Positions 14,086 to 26,116 of a stretch of 64,000 nt of DNA are shown here, in pieces. Under the pieces are notes generated by a model. That model saw only the letters and a list, made by a program, of their open reading frames with translations. It was not told the DNA's origin and made no database searches. Where the stretch lies: positions 4,216,001 to 4,280,000 of the forward strand of contig JAHRBC010000002.1 of assembly GCA_022702545.1 (NCBI GenBank), written 5' to 3'. Each line of letters opens with the position of its first letter. The stretch's first letter is position 1. Made by a program: the position numbers and the translations under genes. This stretch comes from Phycomyces nitens (taxonomy: Eukaryota > Mucoromycota > Mucoromycetes > Mucorales > Phycomycetaceae).

Positions 14086-14170
14086 TTTTGTGTGTGTTGC
14101 TTGTGTGCTTGTGCTTGTGTTTCTGTGTGTGTTTCTGTGTGTGTGTGTGTGTGGGTGAGTGGGTGTGTAT
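14086..14170. repeat. Imperfect (GT)n microsatellite
   Basis: TG/GT-rich tract built of GT, CTTGT and TTTCTGT units with a purer (GT)n core at about 14136-14154. It lies a little upstream of the Rab gene start. It gives rise to spurious Cys/Val frames on one strand and His/Thr frames on the other. Confidence 0.9.
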
Positions 14171-14213
14171 AGATGTTACTTTTGACTCAAAAATAAAATT
14201 CAATATACTTTTT

Positions 14214-14240
14214 GAATATATATATATATATATATATATT
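14214..14240. repeat. (TA)n microsatellite
   Basis: About twelve uninterrupted TA units upstream of the Rab gene, about 45 bp beyond the GT tract. Confidence 0.9.
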
Positions 14241-14634
14241 TGCGTCCCGGCCATGAAAGAGATCACAAGCTAAACAACATAAAAGACATGGATAAAGTAT
14301 TTTATAGACCACTGGTTAAATGGCGCCCTGATTACTAAAGCCATTTCTTGCAAGCTGTTCAAAGCAGTATTATCATTAATAATCTTCTGGGGTCTGAAAT
14401 GAGCCTCAAGGGTCGAATAAATAGAATTTCAGCAGAGATTCCATACTAATTTGCCTTGATCTCATATTTGGCCCTATTTCTTCACTGGCAAGATGTTCCA
14501 AACATATCCCAATTGCCTATTCTCCATCCTCAAGCAAGAGATTTGATGTCAGATGGTGTAGGCCTTTTGTGGGTATTAAATCCCAGAATCCATACCAATG
14601 ACCTGGTTGGGCTTGGAGAAATGAAAAAGAGCGT

Positions 14635-15084
14635 TTGTCCTTTTGGGTTTTGGTACCAGAATACAAAATACCTTGGTTTCCTGAATATTGTATAAAATCA
14701 ACCTTTGGTTCAAGGTACCAGAACAAAATTCATCGATTTGAGGCTGCGCAAAAGACAAAGGATGATGAGGAAAAGCCAACTCGGAAAAATACAAATCGTC
14801 GTAGTCTAAAAGACCTTAAAAAGATTGTGTATCAATCTTTTGATCCCATTTGGTGGCATCAAAAGGTTAGACATGCCACGATTCATGGGTTGGAAGGACC
14901 GGCTATTAGGAATTATGAAGAGCGTATGATTTATGAAGCCATTGTACAAGGTAGGGTCAAGGATAATAATAATAATAATAACACTAATAATAAAAATAAA
15001 AAGGGTGCGCTTTTTACATCTCAATTGGTTTTATATTATTGGGCTTGGTACCCCAAAGATTGCCTTTACACATATCTGTCATGA
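14635..15084 (+). CDS. Orphan ORF, 149 codons, unrecognised
   Basis: The middle part (residues about 25-110) looks protein-like: charged and not low in complexity, with strings such as RRSLKDLKKIVYQSFDP and GPAIRNYEERMIYEAIVQG. The tail is an Asn/Lys run encoded by an AAT repeat. The first 25 residues contain a short internal duplication (the VPEYK/RYQNK region repeats a TGGTACCAGAA-like string). I recognise no family, no signal peptide and no membrane span. It may be one exon of a larger gene, a relic of an element, or chance. Low confidence. Confidence 0.22.
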   Translation: MSFWVLVPEYKIPWFPEYCIKSTFGSRYQNKIHRFEAAQKTKDDEEKPTRKNTNRRSLKDLKKIVYQSFDPIWWHQKVRHATIHGLEGPAIRNYEERMIYEAIVQGRVKDNNNNNNTNNKNKKGALFTSQLVLYYWAWYPKDCLYTYLS

Positions 15085-18000
15085 GTCCTGAATTATTATA
15101 ATTTTTATAATTATAGAGACACATATAATCTCCTGCTCTTGACCAAAATAAAGCATATTGATAAAAGGTTTATTGGTATTAAAACAAGGTCTGCCAAAAA
15201 AATAATAATAGGATTTTGTATTATTGTAGCGATTATTAAATGTCCATCTATACACATGAAATCAATTCATCCATATTTCAACAGTTGTTGATCCAGTAAG
15301 AGTATAGAATAATAATATACCTAAATATTTCAAAAAGATTGCTCTATATTTTAATAGTTTATCAAGTTGGAAATGCGAAATTATCAAAGGACAGAAGCAT
15401 GTTTAGAGTGGAACCAATTGTTGAGAAACCTCCCAAAAAACATATTACACCAGTCTATCATTTTGTCATTAGTGTCCATCAACAAGAGAAATACTTGCAT
15501 CTCAGTCTCTTGCTGCTCATGTGTTTGGAATTCGACTAATGGGTGCCGAATACGAGTACTAAAGTAAAGATTTCTACTGCACGTTTCCCCACACTCCAAA
15601 CTATATTAATCCACCTTGAAGCCTGAAAAGTGGGTCTAGACATATACAAAATGATGCACAGGACCAGAATTACTGGTACTTGAATACTGATATATAGTAG
15701 TCGTGAATCATTTTGAGAGTTGAGGCCATGTAAATCAATGGAAATATATCCCTGATCTCCTAAATGGTGCCGTTATCATCAATTTAGGGAACCTTTGAGT
15801 TTTATTTCTAATCTATCCCACTATCTTAATATCATCACCACAAGTACTGTCGAGATGATATTGAAGAATATTCAATACGAAAATACCTATTTCCAAGGAA
15901 ACGATAAAAACGCTTTATGCCATCATTGAGAATGGTATATGTCCAGCCAAATACTTGTGGCGTGATGATTTATTTTGTGTCTATAATATTGTCTAGCACA
16001 TATAGTTTTGATCTAGTGTTTTCATGTCATGGATAGTCAAATGAAAATAAGAGTAGAGCTTATAATCAAACGTAAGGAGGAGCAACCAATTTAACTTGCT
16101 ACCCGGGTTGTCCAATTGGATCTCTTCCAATACAAGAGGGGAATATTGTTTCAAAAGATTTCGTAGTTGATCTCATATAAAAGAGCATCATATGAAGATT
16201 GTGCCTGGTGAGATGAAGATCAAGTAATAAATAGAATCAAGAAAGTTGGTCAGCATGCGCCAAAAGCTTCTTTTTTTTTCAGCCTTGATTATTAAGCGAG
16301 ACAAATCTCGTTGAACTCTACTGTCCCTTGCTTGCAAGGGATAATTTCTTGGTGCCTTGGTTATCCTGGGAGTGTGCCTTGAAGGCGATACTTTTATGCC
16401 TGATAACGTTTATATATCCAAACTATACCTGAATGTAATATTTGCTTTATGTGCCATCAGTAGAGTTGTATCTTATTTTTAAAAATCAAATTATTTTCCA
16501 ACCATTTTGTGAAAGTATATTCCTTTTACCTAAAGATTACGAGTAAATGTAGATATATTTCCAAAGGTAATAAAAAGTTCTTCACATTGCGTTTTTGTTT
16601 GTTTTTGTGGTAGACACTACAAGTCGTATACCTTTTTCATTTCTCAAAAGTGCATAGCAAGTCTCGATGCAATAGAACCAATAAATTATCTAGTGTCTAG
16701 CCAAGTTGATATTTCTTCCCAAAAAGACATCAAATTTAATAAAATATCAATATCAATAGCCCAATCAAACAAATCCATTACTTCTTTAACCTGGGATTTA
16801 AATTTAATGGAGTTGCGGAACAAGAACACCCAAATGAACTCGAATTGTGTTTGTGTCCCGACCAAGGGTTCGGATGGCCGAGAAGGTTCGGTACTGCATA
16901 GAACTTTAGAATATTATCAAGGTAAGGTCTCTACTGAATCAAATCCAATACGCCAAGTATTCCCTTGACACTTGTATTGTCAAAAAACCACACAAGACCA
17001 GTAAATTATGCTTCTGATACTTGGAAAAATAGTGAAGTTAAAAGGCCCCATAATGCTATCTCTGTTCAACAAAGTCCAGAACGTTTTAGCTTTTTTTCCA
17101 GATAAAGGTGGATCCCTTTGGACATATTATCCAATATGGCGATTGGTCTCTTAATGGAAACACAAGCCGAGTATGTCCAAAAAGCCATACCAAGAAATAC
17201 AAAAGAAAATAGATCAATCCAACAAATTGAGTTTTCCAAGACCGTAGTTTGTCAATAGTGAGGATTGTAAAAGCAAGAAAACCTAATTGCGCGGTTTATT
17301 TAAACGATAGAATTGAATCGACTGATCACTTGAAAGTGGCATGGTTGTCCTATAGTGCCAATTATAAAAGTGATATTGCACAATATGCAAAAACAGGAAA
17401 GATAGCAATACACTTGGCTCAGAAGCTATCTTTTTTTTTTCATTGGAAGGCATATAGAACAATAACTCTCGAATTTTGCAATACGTCAATCTTGCGTGAA
17501 CTAAAAAAAGACAAAGGTATTTTGGCACTACTGTATTTCTGATTGAATGGTGTACTCGGACCTAGATACCAACCTTTTCAACATATATTTCAGATACCCA
17601 AGACACTTGCAGCAATAAATATAGTATTAATGAGTGCGCTGTATGGTCAATATATAACAAAATATCTTGTGTGAAAATATATGACTTTGGAAAGTCATGA
17701 TAGTAAAAGAAAAGGATATATTGCGGAGATCCTAATTTCCAAGAAATTGGAACAAATCTGAAAAAACTTGATATTAAAGTCCAAGTACACTGTATTTTGA
17801 ACGAATCAAAAGTACTTTTTAGATGTTCTGCTTTTCTTTTCTTTTCTTTTTTGTACAGAACAAAAGTAAAATTCAAACGGCAGCATTGGGTTTTTTCTTC
17901 AAATAAATCATTCTTGCCTGTAACCATAATGACCTGTCTTGCCTGATAAAGTTTATTTGTCCAATAGCCCATGTCAACCCACAATAGCTACCCAATATAC

Positions 18001-18944
18001 ATATAATTGTGTATCTCTGGGTGGTCTGGCCCAACGTCAATAGTATACATATCCTTTAAACTTTTTAACAAACATCATCTTTCTCAATTTTTCTATCCTG
18101 GTTGTCAAAACGAGTAGAATAATATTTTAAAGACTGGTCGACTCTTTACAGTACGAAACACTGCTTACAGCTATAGCTGCTACTTCTCGTCTCAATAGTC
18201 CTTTACAATATTTTTACACGTTTCCTTAATATACTACCACTGACAGTGACTTTTAGTCAGCATTTATTAATACTATCTAGTCTTTTGGTTCAAAATAACA
18301 CATGAATAAAACCAATTGAACACGATTTATTTATTCATACTGGACAACACTGTATCATAAATATGTAAAAGTAGCAATATTTTTTTTAGTTTGGCATAAT
18401 AAACATTTTATTATACTCCTTTATAAGCAATAGATTCAAAGCATCCTAATTGTAAACAACATGCTCGAGACAGATAATTTTGCGGTCAATAGGTAGCTCC
18501 CAAATTAAACATTCGTAAAACAGGATCAGTAAGCAAAGTTTATTAACGAAAGTCTGAATCAACAGCTACTTATTGGGTGTTGTACAAACAGGCATGTCAA
18601 AGTGCCGTGGGTCAAATCCATAAACACCAAAAGTTATCAAGCAGCATCTTGTTCCAAATGAGCCGTTTGTTCTTACCAAAATGCCATGTATTCACATACA
18701 AATCTCTGTTATATACGATATTGGAATTGTAAAGTATAATTCTTTCTTGGCAAGATAATCTGTTGTATCCTACCCCCTATATGTTTTAAAACAAATGTAG
18801 CCTTTTGCTATTTCAATGCAAAAAAAAAATGGAATCACTCGAGGCATATTACGATATCAAGCCTACTGTCAAAAGCATCACAGCAAGCCGAATAATTCAT
18901 GTCATAAAAGGAAGGGTAAAGACAATTTAATAGTAATAAAAGGT

Positions 18945-21900
18945 TCATGGCAAGTCTTCCAACAAAATTTCAGTATCATCCGCTCCCAAGGTACCATCGC
19001 TACGTCTGTTCCGTTGTGCGACTCTCCAGGAATGATCTCCATGGCGTAGACCAGCCTTCAACTCACGCAAGACATTCTCAAATTCACCCTCCTCCGGTCC
19101 GCCTCCATCTACAGAAAGTGACTGGCAAGATGTGCCTGGAATAGCCGCATGCATAGGTGTGTCTACAATATGGCGTTTCTATGATAGTAATGATGGTCCT
19201 TGTAAGCACCATTAAAATATAGCAGACGCACTTGGTATTACCTTTATCATCTCTTGCTGGCGTTGCTTTCTAGCAGCTCTTTCATGTGCCTCGTGTATCT
19301 CTTGTTGGGCTCTCTAAAGATAAATACAAAATGTTGGTATGATTTCAATCAAATGTCAAAATCTAGTTACTTACTGCAAATGATGTTGAAAATGAATCAA
19401 TGATTGCAAAAAACTCTTCTGATTTGATGGTAGCAGGATCTTCGCCATAGTATACAATCAAGTCTCTAAGTCTGTCCTCAGTATCTCGTGTCATGGCCTT
19501 GAGATTATTTGTGATAGGCCCAGCTTCAATTAAAAATTCCTATAATTGTTCCTGTAATCAGCAAATATATTTGTGTAAAACATCAAAAGAAACCTACTTC
19601 CATGGCTTCTACAAATCGGTCTATCTGGAGCACCGATGTACGTTTGCGCCTATGAGCACATATCTCTTCCTTTATCTGGTTAATGCTTGCACTCAAGCTA
19701 TTTACAGAAGCAAAAAGAGTGGGTGGGGACACTAGATAATGCACAAAAAAAGTATCGATAAATAAATATACGAATACGAATACAAAACCATATTCCAAGA
19801 CTTTGATATTACATTTTGCAGCAGCTTCCAAATGGCAGATGTCTTCTTTAAAGTTTACTACACTATCGTCAGACTTGGCCAGGAAATAAACCAGATAGTG
19901 TAGCAAGGTTGGCATGTTGCTTACACCTTCACCTTCCGCACGAGTATCTCTCATCTAAGTATCCGTATAAGGTTTTATAGATGTCTCTATTAGTAACCAA
20001 TTTGATTTTTTTTAATGATGTCCCTTTAATTTAGTTTACCTTTAAAAGAGCATCCAAATGGAACCCATAGGCATTTCCACGGATAGTCTGAGAGTTTAGG
20101 TGATTGCCAATAGCCAATACTGTCTAACATGTGTACAAATCATTTAATTTCTCTAGTCATTTGAAGCATGGTATGTTTATCCAAAGCATTACCTTTAATA
20201 CTCGCTTGAACCGTACACTATCCCTTAGTTCCGAAATCGCATACTGGAGTGTATCAAGGCGAGGAATGATTTCTTCCAATTCATGCTTGAATCGACGTCT
20301 AAAGATCATACAACTAACACGGTCTGCTAATCGAGGGATATACATAATCTTAATGTCCAACACATGCAAGACATTATAGTCAGTGATTGGTCAATTGGTC
20401 TGTGCAGCACACTTACCGAGCGAAAATAACGCTCTGCATTACCGAGCATCTCCACATCTCCTTCATATTCTTTGATGGTTTCAATCTAAAGAAATCCTCA
20501 GGACGTAAATATTTAAACGTATAATGTTTAACCCTATCAATCTAAAGACTATTTGTGCTATAAGCATACCTCTTCTTTTGTAGGGATATACTGACGAATA
20601 GCCATCAAATTGTCTACCGAGAGTCGATGATCATCAATATTCCAGATAGCATCACGAATATCAGGATAGCTCCACTTGATTCGAGCCAACATGATGGCTA
20701 CAAAAACAAGAATTATACAATGGTTAATCGAGTTTCCAGTTGGCTTTTAACATTAGCCTTATCTTACCAATATTGTTTGCTCGATTAAATTCAAGGAGAG
20801 TAACACCACCTGTCTTGCGCACCTTTTTTTCCACAGCTGGAGCGGCACCCACTAAAAAAACAAAATCCAAAACAAAAAAGTTTAATTTCACAAAGCACTC
20901 GGGTTAAAACTTTGACATTTTGTATCAAGACTTGCATTTCGTTCCACCCTGAGACTTTTTAAACAGACGCTCGATTTCAACTGTGTCCAATACAAAGCAA
21001 GGTTTTTTAACCTGAGGTGCGCATGATTGCTGGATTGCTTTGGTATTGTGGCGGTAATCAGCCCCAAATGGACCGGTATCATCAGAATCGGCCTCACTGC
21101 TGCTAATACTGCTGCTGCTACTACTACTAGTCAAGGGAGATACCAAGCCTGCATCTTCAAATTCTTCAAATTCAGGAGACAGTATTTCTTTCCACACTGT
21201 ATTTTGAATGCGTTCAGGTGTCAGTTTGGACCAAAACAATTGCTGCAAATCATGAGAATTTTTAGTACACATTTATATATATACATTTATATATATATGA
21301 CCGAGTCAAAACTACCTTCATAGTAATGCTTGCTCCAGGCTTTTGTTGCATGTACTGTTGATTGTCCTGGCCATGGATCAAGGAGTTGTATGTACAGTCA
21401 TTTCCGGCTACAGATCGGAACATGTAAGACGTATCAGAAGGCGAGGTTGGTAAGGAATCCGAAGAATCAGTAGGAGATGTTGCTGTCGTTCCCTCGTGAA
21501 GAGATTTGAGAGTTGGGAAACACAGATTGAGAGCAAGAGGATGAAGATATTTTGAAGATCTATTTGATCCACTGCGTTTACGGGTTGTCGATAGTCTTTT
21601 GTCGACTGGTGCATGGAAAGACATGGGATTAAAAGGAAAAGACGACGGTGGAGGTGGAGGTGGTGGGGGTGGCGGCGGCGGGGGTGGTGGTGGTGGTGGT
21701 GGAGGAGGAGGAGGCGCTGCTGAAGCAGGACTTTCGACCTCCTTTTTGTGGATAGGTTCAGTGTCATTGCCATTGCCAAGAGAATTTCTGTTGGACATGG
21801 CATCACAAGTAGCGTTTGCAACAGGTCCTGAAAGTCGGTGGCTCGCAAACGGTGCACCTTGAGGCTGCGTGTTTTCCAAGTCATGGATCATGCCATCCAA

Positions 21901-24900
21901 TTCAGAGACCATATTAGTTGGTATCGAGTTTGTATTCTTTAGATGCTCTTCTTTTATAGACATAATCTTATCATCCCTGTATTTAATTTCTGCATTGGCT
22001 TTAGATACTTCCATCAGCAATTCATTCTTTTCACGCCGGATTTTTGCTGTAATGTCTTCACTTTTCTGCAACGCATCCTTGAGCTCTTCGACCATATTTC
22101 TTAGCCCCTCGACGTCCTCAAAATTATTGTTGGCTTGGAAACCAGTACAGTCTAATGAATTTCTATTGCGCGTAGCAAGTGCCGGCTCTTCATCTTGCTT
22201 GAGTTTCTCGGGATCTGATAAGATTTTTCCTGCGATAGGTTGAACATCAAGAATAAATCGCTGAAGCGCTTTTCGGAGGTCATCTAGTAAACAAGCACGA
22301 TTAATATATATATTCAAAGCATCAGTATATAAAACATACCATTTGATGCTATTGGCTGTAGACTCTTTGAAAATACACTGACGATACCCCAGATATCTTG
22401 AGCAAATCTGTAAAAGTTTATCAGCATATGGTCACTGTTTCTTGTTGCATTCTATAGGTATCTTCACATACCTCTTTTCACCATTTGAATTACTGCCCAG
22501 CTGCAACAGACTGAAAATGCTGTCAACCACTAGATAGTAAATCTCATTATCACTGGAAAAGTTTGCAAGAGCTTTGAGGATCATCTTGTCAGGTTGTCTA
22601 AAGGTCATGCACAAAAATAAAATAGAAGAGGGAGTCTTAGTGAGCATGGTTGAGACAATATAAAAACATATCTTTGTTTACATTTGCCAGACACTTTGAC
22701 GTCTTGTATTTTCAGCCTCACGAATCAAAGACTGATCCATACGCTGCTTGGTGTGCACTGCTTGAACAATCAACCGAACTGGCTCAGGCATCTGTTTGTC
22801 ATTAAGCGCCTTTTATAGATACAAAGGAAATGAATTAAATTGATTGCCTTCATTTTTTGGATAATGTTATGCTTACTTTTAGATAGTCTTCAAACCCTCG
22901 TCTTCCTAGCTCTGCTCGAAGCGATCGCCGAGTATCGACTTCAGTGGGAGTGTTGATAATCTTGTCAACCAAGCCAATCACAGCACCTCTTGCTTCCCAC
23001 AATAACCCATCTTCTGAACTATTGGAAGGCGAGTGAAGCGAAAATACAGCCTCGGTATCTTTGAGACTAGAAATTAAACGCTCAAAACGGTATTGTTCAC
23101 CGCGAATTTCTGATAAAAGGGTGAGTACGGTTGAATGTCCCTGCGGAGAAAGCAAACAGAGAGATGCAAGAAAGTGCAGGAGTTCAATGGCCGTGCGCGT
23201 TAGAGTTTCGCACAGGCAAAATGATGAGCCGCTCCCATTTTCTTCTGGTGTTCCTTTCAAATGAAGCACGGTAGAGGTAGAAGGTGAAGGTTGGACATGA
23301 GACGAAATCGAACCATGGGATCCAGAAGTTCGGATCACGGAACGTGATGGATTCGAGATTGGACCTTGCGATGTATTTGAAATCAACACAAAGAGAAGGC
23401 CAACAAGATGCTGCAAAGTCGGTGGGCGAGATAGGATCTGTTGCAGACCAGGCTATTGATTATGCAATCAGAATCATAACATTAGAGACTTGAACACTTG
23501 ACAACAAACTCTCAACTTACGTCGGTATTGATCAAGACCTGGAAGCATCGAATGCATTCCAAGAGACATGTCTCGTCACCTTCCCATGCACAACTTCGTT
23601 TCCTAAAAAAACAAAAAAAAACAAACTGGTGAGCTCAATGGCCCTTTGATTCACTATAGAGATATATCTACTTTTTCTGTTTGGCTTCCAGGCGCTCCAA
23701 AACACTCTCAAGAGCTGCTAAACCATCATGACGCCGGGACAAAAACTCATTGATCCAAGCAATGTTTCCCGCTGACAGGGTTCTCTCTAATAGAACCAGA
23801 TGCTGAACAAGTGTATCCAGGGGTGTACTTCTACTTCTCAATAACTCGACGTAGTAATATGGGCTAGTGTGATCTCTGTTGCGCTTGATATCTTCAGGGG
23901 CCATGCCTGATGCCACTAGGGAAGATAGATGGTGGCCATCTTTACGAGACAGACTCTGGTAGAGTCTCATGGATTCACTCGGTTTCGGCACCACTGGTTG
24001 GATTGACATGGGTCGTATGGCCTTGTTGTCCAACAGGAGCCATGCTGACACGTCCTCATCTTCCTCTTCTTGTTGCTGAGCAAGGGCATCAAACTCAAGG
24101 ATCATCGATCCAACTTTTGACTGATAATTAGATGCAGGTACATTTTGACGGCGATATTTGTACATGGCCGCTCTTGCATCGACATTTGAACCACGTTTAG
24201 CCAAGCTTGCTGCCGCCAACGAAGGTCGTGGAAGAGGTGTAACTGGACTGGTAGGGATAATGGGCGAAGGTATTGAGGTTGGGCGTGGGCTGGGTGACTT
24301 TGGACTAGGTGTGCGGACTGTAGGGGTACGTAGAGGTTCAGGTTCTACAGGTTCTGCAGTATTGCAACTCAAGAGCGACGATTGGGATGCTTGGGATACA
24401 AGTGATGTGTGTGTGGTGTTGCGTGGAATTGGGCGAGAGAAAAGAAGGCGCGATGTCTCACTGCGTTTGATGGCCGTCTTTTGTCGCAGACGAGTGTTTG
24501 AGAAAAGAGAGGAAGTAGAGCTCGATGCTGTGATGGTTGATTTCTTGGCTGGTGTAGGAATTGAGTTTTGGGAGTTGTTTGGTTTAGAGTCTGCTGGGAC
24601 AGGCGCTGTTTTTTTGGTGTCTTTAATGCTTTTGTTCTGCTGCAGGAGGTACAGCTTCCGTTCGCGGGGTAACTGACGAAGCTTGTCTCGGTGGCTATCT
24701 TTCATTTCAAGTTCATCCTATCAAACATAAAGGGAAAATTTAGCACGATTTAAGATCTAGGAGCTTACCCTAATCAAACAATAATATTTATAAACACCCT
24801 GATGAATACTTACCAACAAAGTCTCAAAAGTATCCAAGAGTTCAGAGGGACTCTCGGGACTATTGGAGGGTTGAGGACTGACAGACTTGGGAGGCTCGCC

Positions 24901-25329
24901 TGAATCTACCACAGTATTCTGGTCTTCTGTTACAGTGACAGTCGGGGCTCCTCCACCTAGCCAGACCGGCAAGAGATTCTTGCCAAATCTAGATGCACTG
25001 GCCATTCTTACTGGCGGTGGTGGTGGCTGTAGTTGAGGACGTTCATTAAATGACTCGATTGATTTGGCGGTCTTGATGCGAGGTGGTTGAGACTTTGGCA
25101 AGGTCTTTTTCATGACCGGCTTGAGGGGAGACTTTGACTTGCTTGCAAGTGACTCGTGCGAAGAAGACTGAAGAACGGTAATCGGGAGGGTGAGATCTTT
25201 GGTTGGAGACGAAAGTGATTTACGGATAGGAAGGACAGACTGTTGCTGTGGACTCTTTCCCGAAATTACTACTATTGGTGGTGTATTGGACGGTGCGGCA
25301 GCTATAGTTTGAGTGCGACGGTTGCCCAT
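18945..25329 (-). CDS. Formin (GBD/FH3-FH1-FH2-DAD), actin nucleator
   Basis: Nineteen exons join in frame to 1690 residues. Exon starts are 25329, 24717, 23602, 23452, 22809, 22597, 22407, 22283, 21242, 20851, 20697, 20485, 20348, 20123, 19954, 19731, 19539, 19313 and 19178. Order: disordered Ser/Pro N-terminus with MGNRRTQT start; GBD/FH3 from about 165 ([20 protein letters not shown]) to about 870, interrupted by a long Ser/Pro insert; coiled coil about 905-965; an FH1 tract of about 23 prolines from about 1038; FH2 about 1168-1600, with recognisable [24 protein letters not shown] and LLHYLVYFL; and a C-terminal DAD ([12 protein letters not shown], 1646-1657, followed by RNRR). By family knowledge Rho binding to the GBD releases DAD autoinhibition, and FH1-FH2 then elongates actin cables for polarised hyphal growth. 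The closest known type is Bni1/SepA/Cdc12. The FH2 domain carries an unusual Ser-rich insertion. Confidence 0.95.
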
Positions 25330-26116
25330 GGAGATGATTAGGGTTAAATAGGATATTAATAAAGTGAGCTATTGTGGTAGAAAGAGAAGAATATTGTGGC
25401 CAGTATGAAATGAATGAAAATTAATAACAAGGGTATGGTGGTTAAAGAAAGGAAGAAGAGAGATATTAGATGGTCAATGAAGGAGGGATCGTAAAATAAA
25501 AGGGCAAGGAAGAGAGGATATGAATTCAATAAAATAGATATCTTCAAGGAGACTATTTTCGTATTTGGAAAATAGACCCCTTGAAGATATCTTCTTTAAC
25601 ATGATGGACACAACTTGGAACGTCCTCCTATCTTATTCAAGCCAGTTTATAGTCATGTTTGATGTTTATGAAATATAAACTATCTTTTATAAGCACTAAA
25701 AAGTTTAATTGTGTATATAACAAAAATAAACGGATATTCCATTCCAACCAGAGGGGATTGATTCCAGGAAGATAAAACGCCAAAGAAGGTCCACTCGAGT
25801 CCATTAGAGTTAGACAAAATAAAAAATAAATAAAAAGAGAATATAAATAGGTAGAGTGATAGCTGTCTCAACGATAATGTTACACGTGTACTTCTTTATC
25901 CATGTATTATGTATAGTTCTTTTGTTGAGGAGATATCGATTCGCGGCGTGTAAGATTTATTATGGGTCCGCCAATGCATATAGAGAACAGACTCGAACCC
26001 TTGATCCCTTTTTTTTCTTTTTTCTTTTTGGAATCTACATTAACTGGAGATCTATTGTTCTAAAGTTTTCAAGGTGCAACAAGCCTTGTCCATTTTCCAA
26101 TTATTCACAAGTACCA
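25330..26116. other. Intergenic: formin promoter and downstream flank of rhodanese gene
   Basis: Both flanking genes are on the minus strand, so this holds the formin promoter/5' UTR and the rhodanese gene's 3' region. A perfect inverted pair (GATATCTTCAAGGRG / its complement) lies near 25536-25590 with a short GTATTTGG loop region and could form a hairpin. No gene is seen. A B-box-like string near 25990 has no tRNA fold. Confidence 0.5.

Larger units (their letters stand above)
13956..18944. other. Long AT-rich intergenic region with microsatellites and one orphan ORF
   Basis: Apart from the Rab promoter at the left end, the two microsatellites and the orphan ORF listed separately, I see nothing I can support. 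Short frames at 15339-15600, 16693-16968, 17249-17542 and 17562-17984 overlap on opposite strands, lack family motifs and have AT-driven composition. Confidence 0.5.

Noticed and set aside
21599..21862. Plus-strand poly-Gly frame
   Set aside because: Antisense of the formin FH1 polyproline tract.
24158..24676. Long plus-strand frame (172 codons) opposite formin exon 2
   Set aside because: Shadow of the Ser/Pro-rich formin coding strand; composition mirrors it and there is no domain.
25975..26012. Minus-strand GGTTCGAGTC resembling a tRNA B box
   Set aside because: No pairing T-stem, no A box and no cloverleaf; flanked by a simple pyrimidine run.
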